A program made the position numbers and the translations under genes. From positions 1-64,000 of the forward strand of contig CACZPR010000007.1 of the NCBI GenBank assembly GCA_902783155.1: a DNA stretch of 64,000 nucleotides, written 5' to 3'. The DNA comes from an uncultured Spirochaetaceae bacterium (GTDB taxonomy: Bacteria > Spirochaetota > Spirochaetia > Treponematales > Treponemataceae). Numbering within the stretch: position 1 is the first letter of the stretch; each line of letters begins with the position of its first letter. Positions 8,539 through 18,109 of this stretch are shown here, one piece after another. A model generated the notes under the pieces. It was not told where the DNA came from. It made no database searches and was given only the letters and a program-made list of their open reading frames with translations.

Positions 8539-9555
8539 TTAGTCCTCACTTTTTGAAAAATATTGTTTCCATGTGAATTGATGCCGCAAAACAATTTTCA
8601 AAGACGAATGTATGAAGAGTAGAATTTTGGAAATAAAAGGAGCTGTTTTTGCGGTGCGTAGAATTATTTTTACCCGAGATGGAAGTGTCGCATCCTGTTT
8701 TATATAGGGATATGATTCTGGCCACAGCGACAGATATTTTTTTTGCATACGCCTTGTACCGTCGATTAAAATCTTTTGTTTTGCATGATTCTTCTTGAAA
8801 TTAAGTAAATCACGATATTGTTCAAGTTCTGGTCTGTCAAAAAAAAGGCTCATCGCTGAAATTGAGTTAAAAAAATCATTTTTTGTTTTTTCAGTTATGA
8901 GGCATCTGATGTATGAGTTGTTTCTGATTTGATAGTGATATAATGGAAGGTTTATGTATGCAAAAGATTTTGCCATTGAAAAAAGTTTTAGACAGATGGT
9001 TTCATCTTCCCAATTGTTTATGCCCGGCTCAAATTCAATGGCATTCTTTGTTATAAGATTTTTGTTTATAAGTTTGTTCCACATGTATGCAGGAATTTTT
9101 GATTTTAGGAATTCTTCCAGAATGTTGTTTGATAGTTGAAGTGTATTGTGGGAAAACACGCTTGTTTCGATTCCTCTTTCTTCATACCAATCGCAGAATG
9201 TAATGTCGGCACTTTTCTTTTCTGCTTCATTGTACAGTTTTTCCAGAAAATCTTTTTCAACCCAATCGTCACTGTCAACATAAATTATATAATTTCCTGT
9301 GGCATTTTTCAGAGCGGTGTTCCTTGTCGCCCCAATGCCGCAGTTCATGTCATGCTCAATAATTTTTACATCAAGATTAGGAAATGAACTTATCATTGTT
9401 TTAGCAATCTGAATGGAGCTGTCCTTTGTGCAGTCGTTCACCAGAATAAACTCACATTTTTCTGCAATAGTGTTTTCGAAGACCGACTTTAAACATTTTT
9501 CAATATATTTTTCAACCCCGTAGACGGGAATCAAAACGCTAATCAATGGCTTCAT
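8539..9555 (-). CDS. Family 2 glycosyltransferase
   Basis: A 338-residue GT2 enzyme with ISVLIPVYGVEKYI, VNDCTKDSS, GIGATRNTAL and the DxD-type YVDSDDW. The C-terminal region is soluble and basic near the end. First gene of a leftward three-gene glycosyltransferase operon. It is divergent from the GH30 lipoprotein gene, with 168 bases of A+T-rich DNA between the two starts. It differs clearly in sequence from the neighbouring GT2, so the two probably add different sugars. Confidence 0.9.
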   Translation of the reverse strand: MKPLISVLIPVYGVEKYIEKCLKSVFENTIAEKCEFILVNDCTKDSSIQIAKTMISSFPNLDVKIIEHDMNCGIGATRNTALKNATGNYIIYVDSDDWVEKDFLEKLYNEAEKKSADITFCDWYEERGIETSVFSHNTLQLSNNILEEFLKSKIPAYMWNKLINKNLITKNAIEFEPGINNWEDETICLKLFSMAKSFAYINLPLYHYQIRNNSYIRCLITEKTKNDFFNSISAMSLFFDRPELEQYRDLLNFKKNHAKQKILIDGTRRMQKKYLSLWPESYPYIKQDATLPSRVKIILRTAKTAPFISKILLFIHSSLKIVLRHQFTWKQYFSKSED

Positions 9556-9723
9556 ACAATGTTATCCTTTTGCTCTTCCTGTAAAAACAATAATATAAAT
9601 TTCAAGAATTTACTAGACAAACAGCCTAAAAACTTTCCATAATATAAGTAATCTCTAAAAACTCATTTTCAATGGTTTTTAAGGGTTCCCTATAGCAAGG
9701 TTTATTAAATTGGAGAAAGATAC

Positions 9724-11298
9724 GTGAAAAAAAATTATGCACTTAAATCTATTTTTATCAGTTTTGCAGGTCTGTTGATTTTTGCTTTCACTTCCTGCCA
9801 ATCGTCAAATGTTTCTGTTTCCAGATCTGGAGCTGGAATCAGTGAAAAAATTAAAGTGGACATCAAAAATGTTTCACCGATAAATGATGGGGTATTTGAA
9901 GGTTGGGGAACGAGTCTCTGTTGGTGGGGAAACAGGCTTGGTGGAAATGAAAAGCTATCCAACGAGGCTGTGGATTTGTTCTTTACAATGGACAAAGGTA
10001 TTGGTCTGAATATAATTAGATACAACATCGGTGGTGGGGATGATCCGTCTCATAACCATATTGGCCGTAGCGATTCTGCGATGCCTGGCTTTTGGAAAAA
10101 TGTTGATGAGTCTGGGAATTTTGAATATGACTGGACGGCAGACGGTCGGCAGCGAAATGTGCTGAAAAAAATTGCAGCAAAGGTTGATGACAATCTGATA
10201 GTTGAGTTCTTCTCCAACTCGCCACCGTATTTTATGACTAAAAGCGGATGTACTTCTGGAAACAAACCTGGATTCGCAGATAATATAATTGAAGACAAAT
10301 ATGAAGATTTCGCTGAGTACCTGGCGGAAGTTACATATAATTTGCAGAAGATAGATGGCATAAAAGTTGCAAGCCTTGAGCCTATGAATGAACCGAGGTC
10401 TGTTTCATGGAGTGCGTTTAGTGGGAAACAGGAGGGTTGCCACGTAAGCAAAGGAAAGAATCAGTCAAAGCTTTTGATTTTGACAAGGCAGGCTCTGGAC
10501 AAGCGTGGACTCCAAAATATTATTGTCACTGGTTCTGATGAGTATGGTTCAGGAAATCAATCAAGTTCTATCACTGCATGGTCAAAGGATGCGAGAAATA
10601 GTTTAGGAAGGATTAATACTCATACATATTGGGGTGAAAACTATAAAAAGATTTTGAGCCTTTCAGCGAAATATGAAAAAAACCTTTGGATTTCTGAAAC
10701 GGATGGTTTTTCTTCAATAGGAAAAAATAATGGACAAATGGGGCCTGCCCTTGATTTTGCAAAAAAGATTTTGAAAGATATGAGTGCAAGACCTTCCGCT
10801 TGGCTTATTTGGCAGTCTGTTGCAAGTTACATATCTGCGGAACCTTTTAACGGAATTGTGGATGGCGTGTGGACTCCTGATTTTTCAAAAGGATTCTGGG
10901 GTGTGGTTGTTGCGGATTTTGTGAACGAAAAGATTTTGCTTTCAAAAAAATACTATGCGTTCGGACAGTTTACAAAATATATTCGCCCAGGTTCCTATGT
11001 AATTTATATTGATTCTGAAAACTATATTGCCTCATACAATCCGAAGCTAAATCAAGTTTCAATAGTCTGCGTGAATTCTACTGTAAACGAAAAGAATTGT
11101 ACCTTTGACCTCTCCTCATTTGTGAATGGCTGGAACAAAGTAATGGCAATCCGCACAAGTGGAATGGATTTGGAGGATGGAGAGAATATGGGACAAGTAG
11201 ATATGGAAATTGAAAACTCAGGCGATGGAATGTTCTCCGCAAGCCTGATTCCAAATTCAATAACAACATTTGTAATCGATGGAGTGAAAAAATACTAG
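9724..11298 (+). CDS. GH30 family glycosidase lipoprotein
   Basis: A 524-residue secreted lipoprotein (lipobox FTSC, Cys25) with a family 30 glycoside hydrolase domain, resembling the endo-beta-1,6-galactanase branch. The GWGTSLCWWGNRLGG opening, the NIIRYNIGGGDD strand, the EPMNEP loop with acid/base Glu223, and WISETDG with nucleophile Glu325 are all present. A beta-sandwich follows to the end. The start is GTG, supported by GGAG nine bases upstream; no better ATG exists. Being anchored at the surface, it could cut host or dietary glycans, or trim the polymer made by the neighbouring genes. Family firm, substrate open. Confidence 0.92.
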   Translation: MKKNYALKSIFISFAGLLIFAFTSCQSSNVSVSRSGAGISEKIKVDIKNVSPINDGVFEGWGTSLCWWGNRLGGNEKLSNEAVDLFFTMDKGIGLNIIRYNIGGGDDPSHNHIGRSDSAMPGFWKNVDESGNFEYDWTADGRQRNVLKKIAAKVDDNLIVEFFSNSPPYFMTKSGCTSGNKPGFADNIIEDKYEDFAEYLAEVTYNLQKIDGIKVASLEPMNEPRSVSWSAFSGKQEGCHVSKGKNQSKLLILTRQALDKRGLQNIIVTGSDEYGSGNQSSSITAWSKDARNSLGRINTHTYWGENYKKILSLSAKYEKNLWISETDGFSSIGKNNGQMGPALDFAKKILKDMSARPSAWLIWQSVASYISAEPFNGIVDGVWTPDFSKGFWGVVVADFVNEKILLSKKYYAFGQFTKYIRPGSYVIYIDSENYIASYNPKLNQVSIVCVNSTVNEKNCTFDLSSFVNGWNKVMAIRTSGMDLEDGENMGQVDMEIENSGDGMFSASLIPNSITTFVIDGVKKY

Positions 11299-11365
11299 GG
11301 AACCTTTTGAGACAAAATCTCTCGGAGATTCCCCATAATTTTCATGGAAGCTGCTTTTTTGAAAA

Positions 11366-12403
11366 CTAATTAAGATTCAATTTAGCGGCTTCCATGATAA
11401 ACTTATCTTCAGTTTCATAAACAGAGTCTGGGAACTTGAAAATATGGGGCATCTGTTTTTTCATTTTTGTCTTGACGGCAAGTTTTAGCAGAATGAATTT
11501 TATGGCCTGCTTAAATGTCTTCGGTTTTGCAGTAACTTTTATGTGGCAGTTTTTGGAGGACGAATTGAATTTTCTCCAGAGATTTGTAAATGGTGTGTTA
11601 CATTCTTTGTGCCATGGTTTATAAAGACAAGAAAAATGGACAAGCACTGGAGATTTTAAATTTTCCAGTAGTTCTGGCCAATATTTTTTTTCAATCTTTT
11701 CTGTCTCAAAAATTTCATTCGCATCTTCATCTGCCCAGAGAGGGGCTTGAAAAAGTATATTCTGTAAATTGTACTTGAACTGCAAGCGGTGGATTTTTCC
11801 ATGAAGCAATGCATTTATGGCATCCTGATCGTGTTGCTGACATTTGTTCGGATGTTCACAGACAAAATCCAAAAGTTGTTGTGTCGTATTGTGTTCCCGC
11901 CAGTAATCCAGATTCAAAAGGATAACGCCAGAATTATAATATTTTTCAGCAAAATCAAAATCCAGACGATTGTATTTGCTTATGTCGCCGTAATCCATGT
12001 CCAGAACCATACCACAGGCTTTGTTTTCCAAATCAGTATCAAACAATTCTTTCAATGACCCCGTACACAAAATGTCTGCGTCCAAATACAATGCTTTGGA
12101 AATATTTGGGGAAATAAAATTTGGAATAAAAAATCTGTAATATGATTCGTGTGAAATGTGGTCTCCGTCCCTGATTATGAATTTAGAGTCGTATTCATTG
12201 GTTATGGTGTGGAATTCAATTTTTGATTTTTGTGAAAGAGTTGAAACTTCGTCAATCAATAGTGCTCTGTTTTGCGGAGTGCTATCTTTTCCTACGATGT
12301 GGAATGTGAAATCCTCATCAGGATTATAGAATAAAATGGATTTTATTGTGATTCCACATTGTTTAATCCAGTTGTTGTCTACACAAAAAAATATATGGTT
12401 CAT
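11366..12403 (-). CDS. Family 8 glycosyltransferase (LPS galactosyl/glucosyltransferase type)
   Basis: A 345-residue retaining GT8 enzyme. Motifs are VDNNWIKQCGITIKSIL, the DxD motif LDADIL (Asp108, Asp110), NSGVILLNL, QHDQDAIN and a C-terminal HFSCLYKPWH. The last 60 residues are basic and may touch the membrane. Members of this family add galactose or glucose to lipopolysaccharide-type acceptors. It is a single leftward gene placed between the GH30 gene and a divergent rightward operon, with its own 278-base upstream region. The same catalytic domain recurs in the two DUF4422-GT8 fusions. Confidence 0.92.
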   Translation of the reverse strand: MNHIFFCVDNNWIKQCGITIKSILFYNPDEDFTFHIVGKDSTPQNRALLIDEVSTLSQKSKIEFHTITNEYDSKFIIRDGDHISHESYYRFFIPNFISPNISKALYLDADILCTGSLKELFDTDLENKACGMVLDMDYGDISKYNRLDFDFAEKYYNSGVILLNLDYWREHNTTQQLLDFVCEHPNKCQQHDQDAINALLHGKIHRLQFKYNLQNILFQAPLWADEDANEIFETEKIEKKYWPELLENLKSPVLVHFSCLYKPWHKECNTPFTNLWRKFNSSSKNCHIKVTAKPKTFKQAIKFILLKLAVKTKMKKQMPHIFKFPDSVYETEDKFIMEAAKLNLN

Positions 12404-12645
12404 ACGATGGACCTCCTCAATTTTTGCTTTGATGATAAAACAATTATCTACGCTGAATTATACCTAGTACAGTTTTATTTGGCTCTTCATCAATAAATGT
12501 GAGAGGAAAAGCTATATAAATCCAAGTAATACATTAGAATAAATTGAAAAGGGGCATTAATTTTTTTGCCATAAAACACAAACAGAAAAATAACACCCGA
12601 TGAAAAGATTAATCAAACAGTTCCTAAATGTCAAGATTATTATGC

Positions 12646-12672
12646 TTGAAAATCGTTTGAAGATAGTATAAT
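12646..12672 (+). promoter_or_regulatory. Promoter giving a possibly leaderless transcript
   Basis: TTGAAA (12646-12651) and a perfect TATAAT (12667-12672) are 15 bases apart. The ATG of the next gene is only nine bases after the -10 box and has no ribosome-binding sequence. Transcription would start at or next to the ATG. Confidence 0.5.
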
Positions 12673-12680
12673 CTTAAACT

Positions 12681-13835
12681 ATGACGAAAGTTGTTTTAAT
12701 GCATCAGGATCCGCTGACTCCAGACATAGAAAAGAGATTTTGCATAAAAGAAATAATTTCTGCAGGTTTTTCGTTTGAATATTGGGATGTATCACAGATT
12801 CTGTATCCAGGCCTTTCAATTGCGGATGAACTGAAACGCGACTATTCAAAAGTTTTGACGTCTTTTGACGAATTCAAATCTTTGTGGACATCATTGCCGG
12901 ATGATTGTATTGCCATACCGGAGTTTTATTTCATTCCTAAGTCTGGAAAGATGTGGAAACTTATGCGTTCAAGAAAAATTCCGCTTGTAAAAATCGGAAG
13001 ATACATAAATTATGGAGATACCAGAACTTTTGCACAGAAATTTCGTGCTTATTTTGCTACTCCTGTGACCACATTCAGATATATAAGAGCCGTAATGTTT
13101 AGAGTTTATATGAAGCTTTGTGGAGTTGAGCTTTCAAAACGCTATGACTATTATCTGGTTCCCGAGTCCTTGCCCGGAATGAGCGGTAATCATGTCTGCA
13201 GGATTAACCATCCTGATTATGATAATTATCTTATTCACAAAAATGATGAGCCTTGCATAAAGGAAAAGTATATATGTTTTGTTGAGACAGGTTTTGGACT
13301 GCACCCCGACGAACATTATTTTGAGGATAAATTCTACGAGGACAATAATCTTTGGCAAAAAAAATTATGCGGCTTTTTTGATGCTGTCGAGAAAAAATAC
13401 GGAATGCCCGTGGTGATTGCCGTTCATCCTAAAATTGAGTATCCTGAAAATGCTTTTGGCGGACGAAAAAAAATAAAATATCAGACCCTGAATCTTGTTT
13501 TGAACTCGGAATTCGTCATTCAAGACACAAGTAATTCCCTGTCATTTTCCGTAATAGCAAATAAAAAAATTGGTTTTGCGGTGACGGAAGAGTTTTGGAG
13601 GAGATATAAGCAGATTATGAACCAAATTTCAGATTTGGTTGGTCTCCCCGTATTCAACATTGACAAGCAAAAATTCGATGATTTTGAACCAGCCCAACTG
13701 AAGGAAGACAATAGAAAGTCCTATATGTATAGCCTTCTGTGCAGCGAGGAAACAAAGGACAAACTCAGTTCTGATTTAATTATTGAGTTCTTTTCTAAAA
13801 TTTTGCAACAAAAAGAACAACGGAGCGCAGAATGA
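12681..13835 (+). CDS. Putative GT-B-like capsule/glycan biosynthesis protein
   Basis: A 384-residue soluble protein I cannot assign to a named family. The C-terminal half has VIAVHPKIEY followed about 40 residues later by EFVIQDTSNSLSFSVIANK. This His-Pro strand and Ser-rich loop resemble the nucleotide-binding side of GT-B glycosyltransferases found in capsule loci. There is no signal or membrane helix. It is the first gene of a long rightward operon and its stop overlaps the start of the WecE-type aminotransferase (ATGA). The likely transcript start is at the ATG itself. Role in glycan assembly is inferred from position. Confidence 0.6.
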   Translation: MTKVVLMHQDPLTPDIEKRFCIKEIISAGFSFEYWDVSQILYPGLSIADELKRDYSKVLTSFDEFKSLWTSLPDDCIAIPEFYFIPKSGKMWKLMRSRKIPLVKIGRYINYGDTRTFAQKFRAYFATPVTTFRYIRAVMFRVYMKLCGVELSKRYDYYLVPESLPGMSGNHVCRINHPDYDNYLIHKNDEPCIKEKYICFVETGFGLHPDEHYFEDKFYEDNNLWQKKLCGFFDAVEKKYGMPVVIAVHPKIEYPENAFGGRKKIKYQTLNLVLNSEFVIQDTSNSLSFSVIANKKIGFAVTEEFWRRYKQIMNQISDLVGLPVFNIDKQKFDDFEPAQLKEDNRKSYMYSLLCSEETKDKLSSDLIIEFFSKILQQKEQRSAE

Positions 13836-14965
13836 TTTCTTTTAATATTCCCCCATATACTGGGAAAGAGGTAGATTATATATCTCAGGCAATTGCTAAC
13901 CACAAAATTTGCGGTGATGGTTCATTTACAAAAAAATGTAACGAATGGATGGAATCGAAATTCGGGGCAAAAAAGGTTTTGCTTACGACAAGCGGAACCA
14001 CTGCCCTTGAAATGGCCGCTCTTCTTTGTGATGTCCAGCCCGGCGATGAGGTAATCATGCCCAGCTATACGTTCTGTTCCACTGCGGATGCGTTCGTTCA
14101 GCGTGGCGCAAAGATTGTGTTCGTTGATGTCCGCCCGGATACAATGAATATAGATGAAAATCTTATAGAAAAAGCGATAACTCCCAAAACAAAGGTAATC
14201 TGTGCAGTTCATTATGCCGGAGTCGCCTGTGAGATGGATGCTATTATGTCCATTGCCCGCAAGCACAATCTGAAAGTTGTTGAGGATGCCGCACAGGGAG
14301 TGATGTCATCGTATAAGGGCAAGGCTCTTGGTACAATCGGTGACTATGGTTGCTATTCGTTCCATGAGACAAAAAACTACAGCATGGGTGAAGGCGGTGC
14401 CATACTTATCAATACAAATACGGAGGACATTGAAAAGGCTGAGATAATCCGTGAGAAGGGAACCAACCGTTCAAAGTTCTTCCGTGGCCAGATTGATAAA
14501 TACACGTGGGTAGATTACGGTTCAAGCTATTTACCGAGTGAGCTGAATGCAGCATATCTATGGGCACAGCTTGAAGTAGCCGATAAAATCAATGATGCCC
14601 GTCTTTCTGTTTGGAACCGATATTATGAGGCTCTAAAACCTTTCACAGAGTCTGGGAAAATAGAAGTTCCTAAAATTCCAGAAGGATGCGTTCATAATGC
14701 TCACATGTTCTACATAAAATGCAAGGACTTAGGCGAACGGACAGCTTTCATCAGTTATATGAAAGAACAAGGTATTGGATGCGTGTTCCACTATATCCCA
14801 TTGCATTCTGCACCTGCCGGTATAAAATTCGGTCGGTTTGATGGTGTGGACAATTTTACCACAAAAGAAAGCGAAAGGCTCGTAAGACTACCGCTTTGGT
14901 ATGGGATGAGTGATGAAGATGTGAATAATGTGATTGCTGAGGTAAGCGAATACTTTAAGAGATAG
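13832..14965 (+). CDS. wecE: dTDP-4-amino-4,6-dideoxygalactose transaminase (WecE/RffA type)
   Basis: A 377-residue PLP-dependent aminotransferase of the DegT/DnrJ/EryC1 family. It starts with the WecE-like IPPYTGKEVDYI and keeps TTSGTTALEMAALL, MPSYTFCSTADAFV, VEDAAQG and the PLP lysine Lys181 in HETKNYSMGEGG. WecE converts dTDP-4-keto-6-deoxyglucose to dTDP-Fuc4N with glutamate as donor. The enzymes that make that substrate (RmlA, RmlB) are not in the window and would have to be encoded elsewhere. The start overlaps the previous gene. Sub-family assignment is good; the exact nucleotide (dTDP or UDP) is assumed from the family. Confidence 0.85.
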   Translation: MISFNIPPYTGKEVDYISQAIANHKICGDGSFTKKCNEWMESKFGAKKVLLTTSGTTALEMAALLCDVQPGDEVIMPSYTFCSTADAFVQRGAKIVFVDVRPDTMNIDENLIEKAITPKTKVICAVHYAGVACEMDAIMSIARKHNLKVVEDAAQGVMSSYKGKALGTIGDYGCYSFHETKNYSMGEGGAILINTNTEDIEKAEIIREKGTNRSKFFRGQIDKYTWVDYGSSYLPSELNAAYLWAQLEVADKINDARLSVWNRYYEALKPFTESGKIEVPKIPEGCVHNAHMFYIKCKDLGERTAFISYMKEQGIGCVFHYIPLHSAPAGIKFGRFDGVDNFTTKESERLVRLPLWYGMSDEDVNNVIAEVSEYFKR

Positions 14966-14969
14966 TAAT

Positions 14970-16169
14970 ATGGCTAAGATAATGGTGATAGCCGGTGGTG
15001 ACTGGCAGATTGAATTAATAAAAAAAGCAAAAAAACTTGGGCACACAGTTATATGCTCCAATTTGTATGAAAATTCCCCGGCATTTCCTTATGCTGATTA
15101 TTGTGAAGTTGCCAATGTCCTGGATAAAGAAAAAAATCTTGAAATCGCAAAAAAATATAATCCTGATGCGGTTGTCTCTGATCAAAGTGATATATCGGTT
15201 CCAACTGTAGCCTATTTGAATGAGAAACTTGGTTTGCATGGAATTGGAACAGAACTTGCGGCATTGTTTTCTGATAAATCAAAACAGCGTGTATTTTGCA
15301 AGGAGCATGATATTAGTGTTCCGGATTTTAAATTGTGTGCAACATGGCAGGATGCGGCAGATTTCCTTAAAAAGTATCCTAAAGCAATAATCAAGCCTAT
15401 AGACAGTCAATCCAGCCGGGGTGTTTTCACAGTGCAATCAGAAAATGATATAAAGGCGCATTATGAGGAGACCCTTTCTTGGTCAAATGTTCGCAAGGAG
15501 TTTTTGATTGAGCAGTATGTAAGTGGCGATGAATTTACTATAGATGGTTTGGTTGTCAATGGAAATTATTATCCGATGACGATTTCCATCAAAGAAATGT
15601 ATGAATCAAATCCTAATGTCTCAAAAATGCAGACATATTCGTGGTTCCATCAGAAATATAATTATGATGCCCTGCGCGAGGAAAACCGGAAACTGATAGA
15701 AACTGCGGGCATACCGTTTGGGCTTACACATTCTGAATACAAATGTGAGGACGGAAAATTTTATTTGATTGAATCTGGCGCGCGCGGTGGAGGCAGCAAT
15801 CTTTCTGGAAAAATCGTTCCATTTATGTCCGGGCTTGACAATTATGAGTATTTAATCAGGCAGGCATTGGGAGAACATGTTGATTCGCCTGTTTTCGATA
15901 AAGACTATCTTGAAAATCATTTTTCTATAATGCGTTTTTTTGATTTCGGAAAAGGAAAGGTCAAAAATGTTGTCGGACGTGAGATTCTGGAGAAAACGCC
16001 CAACATGATAGATTTCCAGCTAAATGTAAAACCTGGAAAAGTTTTGGAAGATTTGAAATATGGTCGGATGAGGCCCGGTCATTTTATAATCGGCGGAACT
16101 GATTTCAATGAACTCCAAAATCAAATGAATTATATAATCGGAAATGTGAGAGTAATTTTTTCTGAATAG
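14970..16169 (+). CDS. ATP-grasp carboxylate-amine ligase
   Basis: A 399-residue ATP-grasp enzyme with an N-terminal pre-grasp domain (MVIAGGDWQIELIKKAK), the central nucleotide-binding part (AIIKPIDSQSSRGV, FLIEQYVSGDEFTIDG) and a metal-binding stretch FYLIESGARGGGSN. Such enzymes join a carboxylate to an amine through an acyl phosphate. Set between a WecE-type aminotransferase and glycan assembly genes, it may attach an acid to the 4-amino group of the sugar. That is inference; the family also contains carbamoyl-phosphate-synthase-like and peptide ligases. It starts five bases after the aminotransferase stop. Confidence 0.8.
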   Translation: MAKIMVIAGGDWQIELIKKAKKLGHTVICSNLYENSPAFPYADYCEVANVLDKEKNLEIAKKYNPDAVVSDQSDISVPTVAYLNEKLGLHGIGTELAALFSDKSKQRVFCKEHDISVPDFKLCATWQDAADFLKKYPKAIIKPIDSQSSRGVFTVQSENDIKAHYEETLSWSNVRKEFLIEQYVSGDEFTIDGLVVNGNYYPMTISIKEMYESNPNVSKMQTYSWFHQKYNYDALREENRKLIETAGIPFGLTHSEYKCEDGKFYLIESGARGGGSNLSGKIVPFMSGLDNYEYLIRQALGEHVDSPVFDKDYLENHFSIMRFFDFGKGKVKNVVGREILEKTPNMIDFQLNVKPGKVLEDLKYGRMRPGHFIIGGTDFNELQNQMNYIIGNVRVIFSE

Positions 16170-16179
16170 AGTATGCGCG

Positions 16180-17124
16180 ATGAGAAAGGAATTGATAAGT
16201 TTTGTAATACCTTGCTATAATTCGACAAACACAATTTCATCAGTAGTTGAAGAAATAAATGGCATGATGGCTAATGCGCTGTCAGATTACGGTTATGAAA
16301 TAATTCTTGTAAATGACTGCTCCCCAGATGGGACTACATTTAATAAAATCACAGAACTGGCTCATAATGATAAAAAAATAAAGGGCTTGAATCTTGCAAG
16401 AAATTTCGGACAGCCGTCAGCTGTTATGGCGGGACTTCATTTTGCAAAAGGTGATTACATTGTTTGCGGAGATGATGACGGCCAGACTCCATTCAATGAG
16501 TTCCCAAAGCTGCTTGATAAGATAAAAGAAGGATATGATATTGTCGAGGCAAAGTATTCTGTAAGAGAAAAAAGGTCTCTGTTTAGAAAACTTGGAACAG
16601 TGGCAAATGAGTCTATGGCCACAAGTCTTATTAGCAAGCCAAAGGGACTTGAGCTTACAACTTTTTGGTGCATAAGGCGTTTTGTTGCAGATGAAATGTT
16701 GAAATATGAAAACCCCTATCCGTATTTGGGCGGGTTGATGCTCCGAGTTTCTAAGAATGCCTGCAACGTTTCTGTTTCTCATAGAGAAAGATTGTCGGGA
16801 AAATCTGGATATTCATTGTCCAAAATGATTAATCTGTGGCTCAACGGATTTACAAATTTCTCTATAAAACCGCTTCGGTTTGCTACTATTTCTGGATTCA
16901 TTGTTGCTTTCATTGGTTTTGTATATGGAATTGTTGTTGTCATAAGGAAACTGTTAAATCCATCAATTCCTGCGGGGTATGCTTCAACATTGGCTATAAT
17001 TCTCTTTCTTTTCGGGTTCTCGTTTTTGTTCATGGGATTGATTGGAGAATATGTGGGAAGAATATATATAAGTTTAAATAGGCAGCCACAATTTATAATA
17101 AAAGAAAAAATAAATATGGATTAA
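16180..17124 (+). CDS. Polyprenyl-phosphate-type GT2 with two C-terminal membrane helices
   Basis: A 314-residue enzyme of the DPM1/GtrB/ArnC type. The GT2 domain has ISFVIPCYNST, LVNDCSPDGT, GLNLARNFGQPSAV and the metal-binding GDDDGQTP. Two long hydrophobic helices follow (about 235-260 and 270-300), ending in GLIGEYVGRIY. These enzymes move a sugar from a nucleotide to undecaprenyl phosphate on the inner face of the membrane. Here it could load the amino sugar made by the upstream genes for flipping. Start ATG is the one at 16180, after a short non-coding gap. Confidence 0.88.
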   Translation: MRKELISFVIPCYNSTNTISSVVEEINGMMANALSDYGYEIILVNDCSPDGTTFNKITELAHNDKKIKGLNLARNFGQPSAVMAGLHFAKGDYIVCGDDDGQTPFNEFPKLLDKIKEGYDIVEAKYSVREKRSLFRKLGTVANESMATSLISKPKGLELTTFWCIRRFVADEMLKYENPYPYLGGLMLRVSKNACNVSVSHRERLSGKSGYSLSKMINLWLNGFTNFSIKPLRFATISGFIVAFIGFVYGIVVVIRKLLNPSIPAGYASTLAIILFLFGFSFLFMGLIGEYVGRIYISLNRQPQFIIKEKINMD

Positions 17125-17128
17125 AAAT

Positions 17129-18109
17129 ATGGAATCAAGTTTTAAAGAGTACGGTGGCTTTTTACCCATAGAGTTAGCGTTCAGTAATAACGATAATGGT
17201 TATTATGCTAAGTATAATTTAATTTCATTCAATACGGTAAAGGCTGCAATCTCTTTGATAAAAAAAGAATTAAAGCTGGACAACATTTTAGTTCCATATT
17301 ATTTGTGCCCGAATGTAATTGGTGAAATCCAGAAAAACTTCAGTGTAAGTTTTTTTAATATAGATAAAAACTTGCTACCTGTTTTGGAAGGTATTGAAGG
17401 AAAGCTTGTATATTTGGTCAATTATTTTGGAACAATGGATAAAAAAATCTTACAATATGTAAGAAAACATAGCGATACATTTTTTATTATTGATAATGCA
17501 CATTCATTTTTTTGCAAACCAATACTGCGTGATAATGTATATAATCTATATTCATGTAAAAAATTTTTTGGAGTTCCTGATGGTGGCTATTTGATTTCTT
17601 CAAGAAAAATCAATTCCCCATACAAAAACTCCTATTCCAGCTCAATTTCTCATTATCTTATAAAATCTTTGGAGGAAGGAACTAACAGCTGTTATATAGA
17701 AAAAAAAGAGGTAGACGATTTTCTGAATTCCAATTATTCTGGCATCTCCATTTTTTCACAGAAGTTATTATCTTCAATTGATTATAAAAAAATCAAGAGG
17801 ATTAGGAAAAGAAATTTTGAAATATATAACAAGGCTTTTGCAGATATAAATAAAATTAAATGTGAGCATGGAAGTGTGCCATATCTTTATCCATTGAATG
17901 TAGGACGCGATATAAAAAAGGCTCTTGTTGAGAAGAGAATATACGTTCCGACTTTATGGAATATGAATGTGGATGAAAAAAATATTGAGTTTGAAATGAC
18001 ACTTAAAAATAATACTATTTTTTTGCCATTGGACCAACGATATTGCAAAAATGATATTGAGTACATTGTTGATACTGTTAAAGAATTGTTGGGGCATAAA
18101 AATGAGTAA
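17129..18109 (+). CDS. Divergent DegT-fold PLP aminotransferase-like protein
   Basis: A 326-residue protein that is shorter and less conserved than ordinary DegT/EryC1 sugar aminotransferases. The fold signature can still be traced: FNTVKAAISL replaces the usual SGTxA helix, IIDNAHSFF carries the PLP-contacting Asp122, and SCKKFFGVPDGG keeps a lysine (144 or 145) at the Schiff-base position before a Gly-Gly. The SGT motif is lost. It may be an active aminotransferase with a changed substrate, or a dehydratase or structural relative. The last eight bases overlap the flippase start (ATGAGTAA). Confidence 0.6.
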   Translation: MESSFKEYGGFLPIELAFSNNDNGYYAKYNLISFNTVKAAISLIKKELKLDNILVPYYLCPNVIGEIQKNFSVSFFNIDKNLLPVLEGIEGKLVYLVNYFGTMDKKILQYVRKHSDTFFIIDNAHSFFCKPILRDNVYNLYSCKKFFGVPDGGYLISSRKINSPYKNSYSSSISHYLIKSLEEGTNSCYIEKKEVDDFLNSNYSGISIFSQKLLSSIDYKKIKRIRKRNFEIYNKAFADINKIKCEHGSVPYLYPLNVGRDIKKALVEKRIYVPTLWNMNVDEKNIEFEMTLKNNTIFLPLDQRYCKNDIEYIVDTVKELLGHKNE

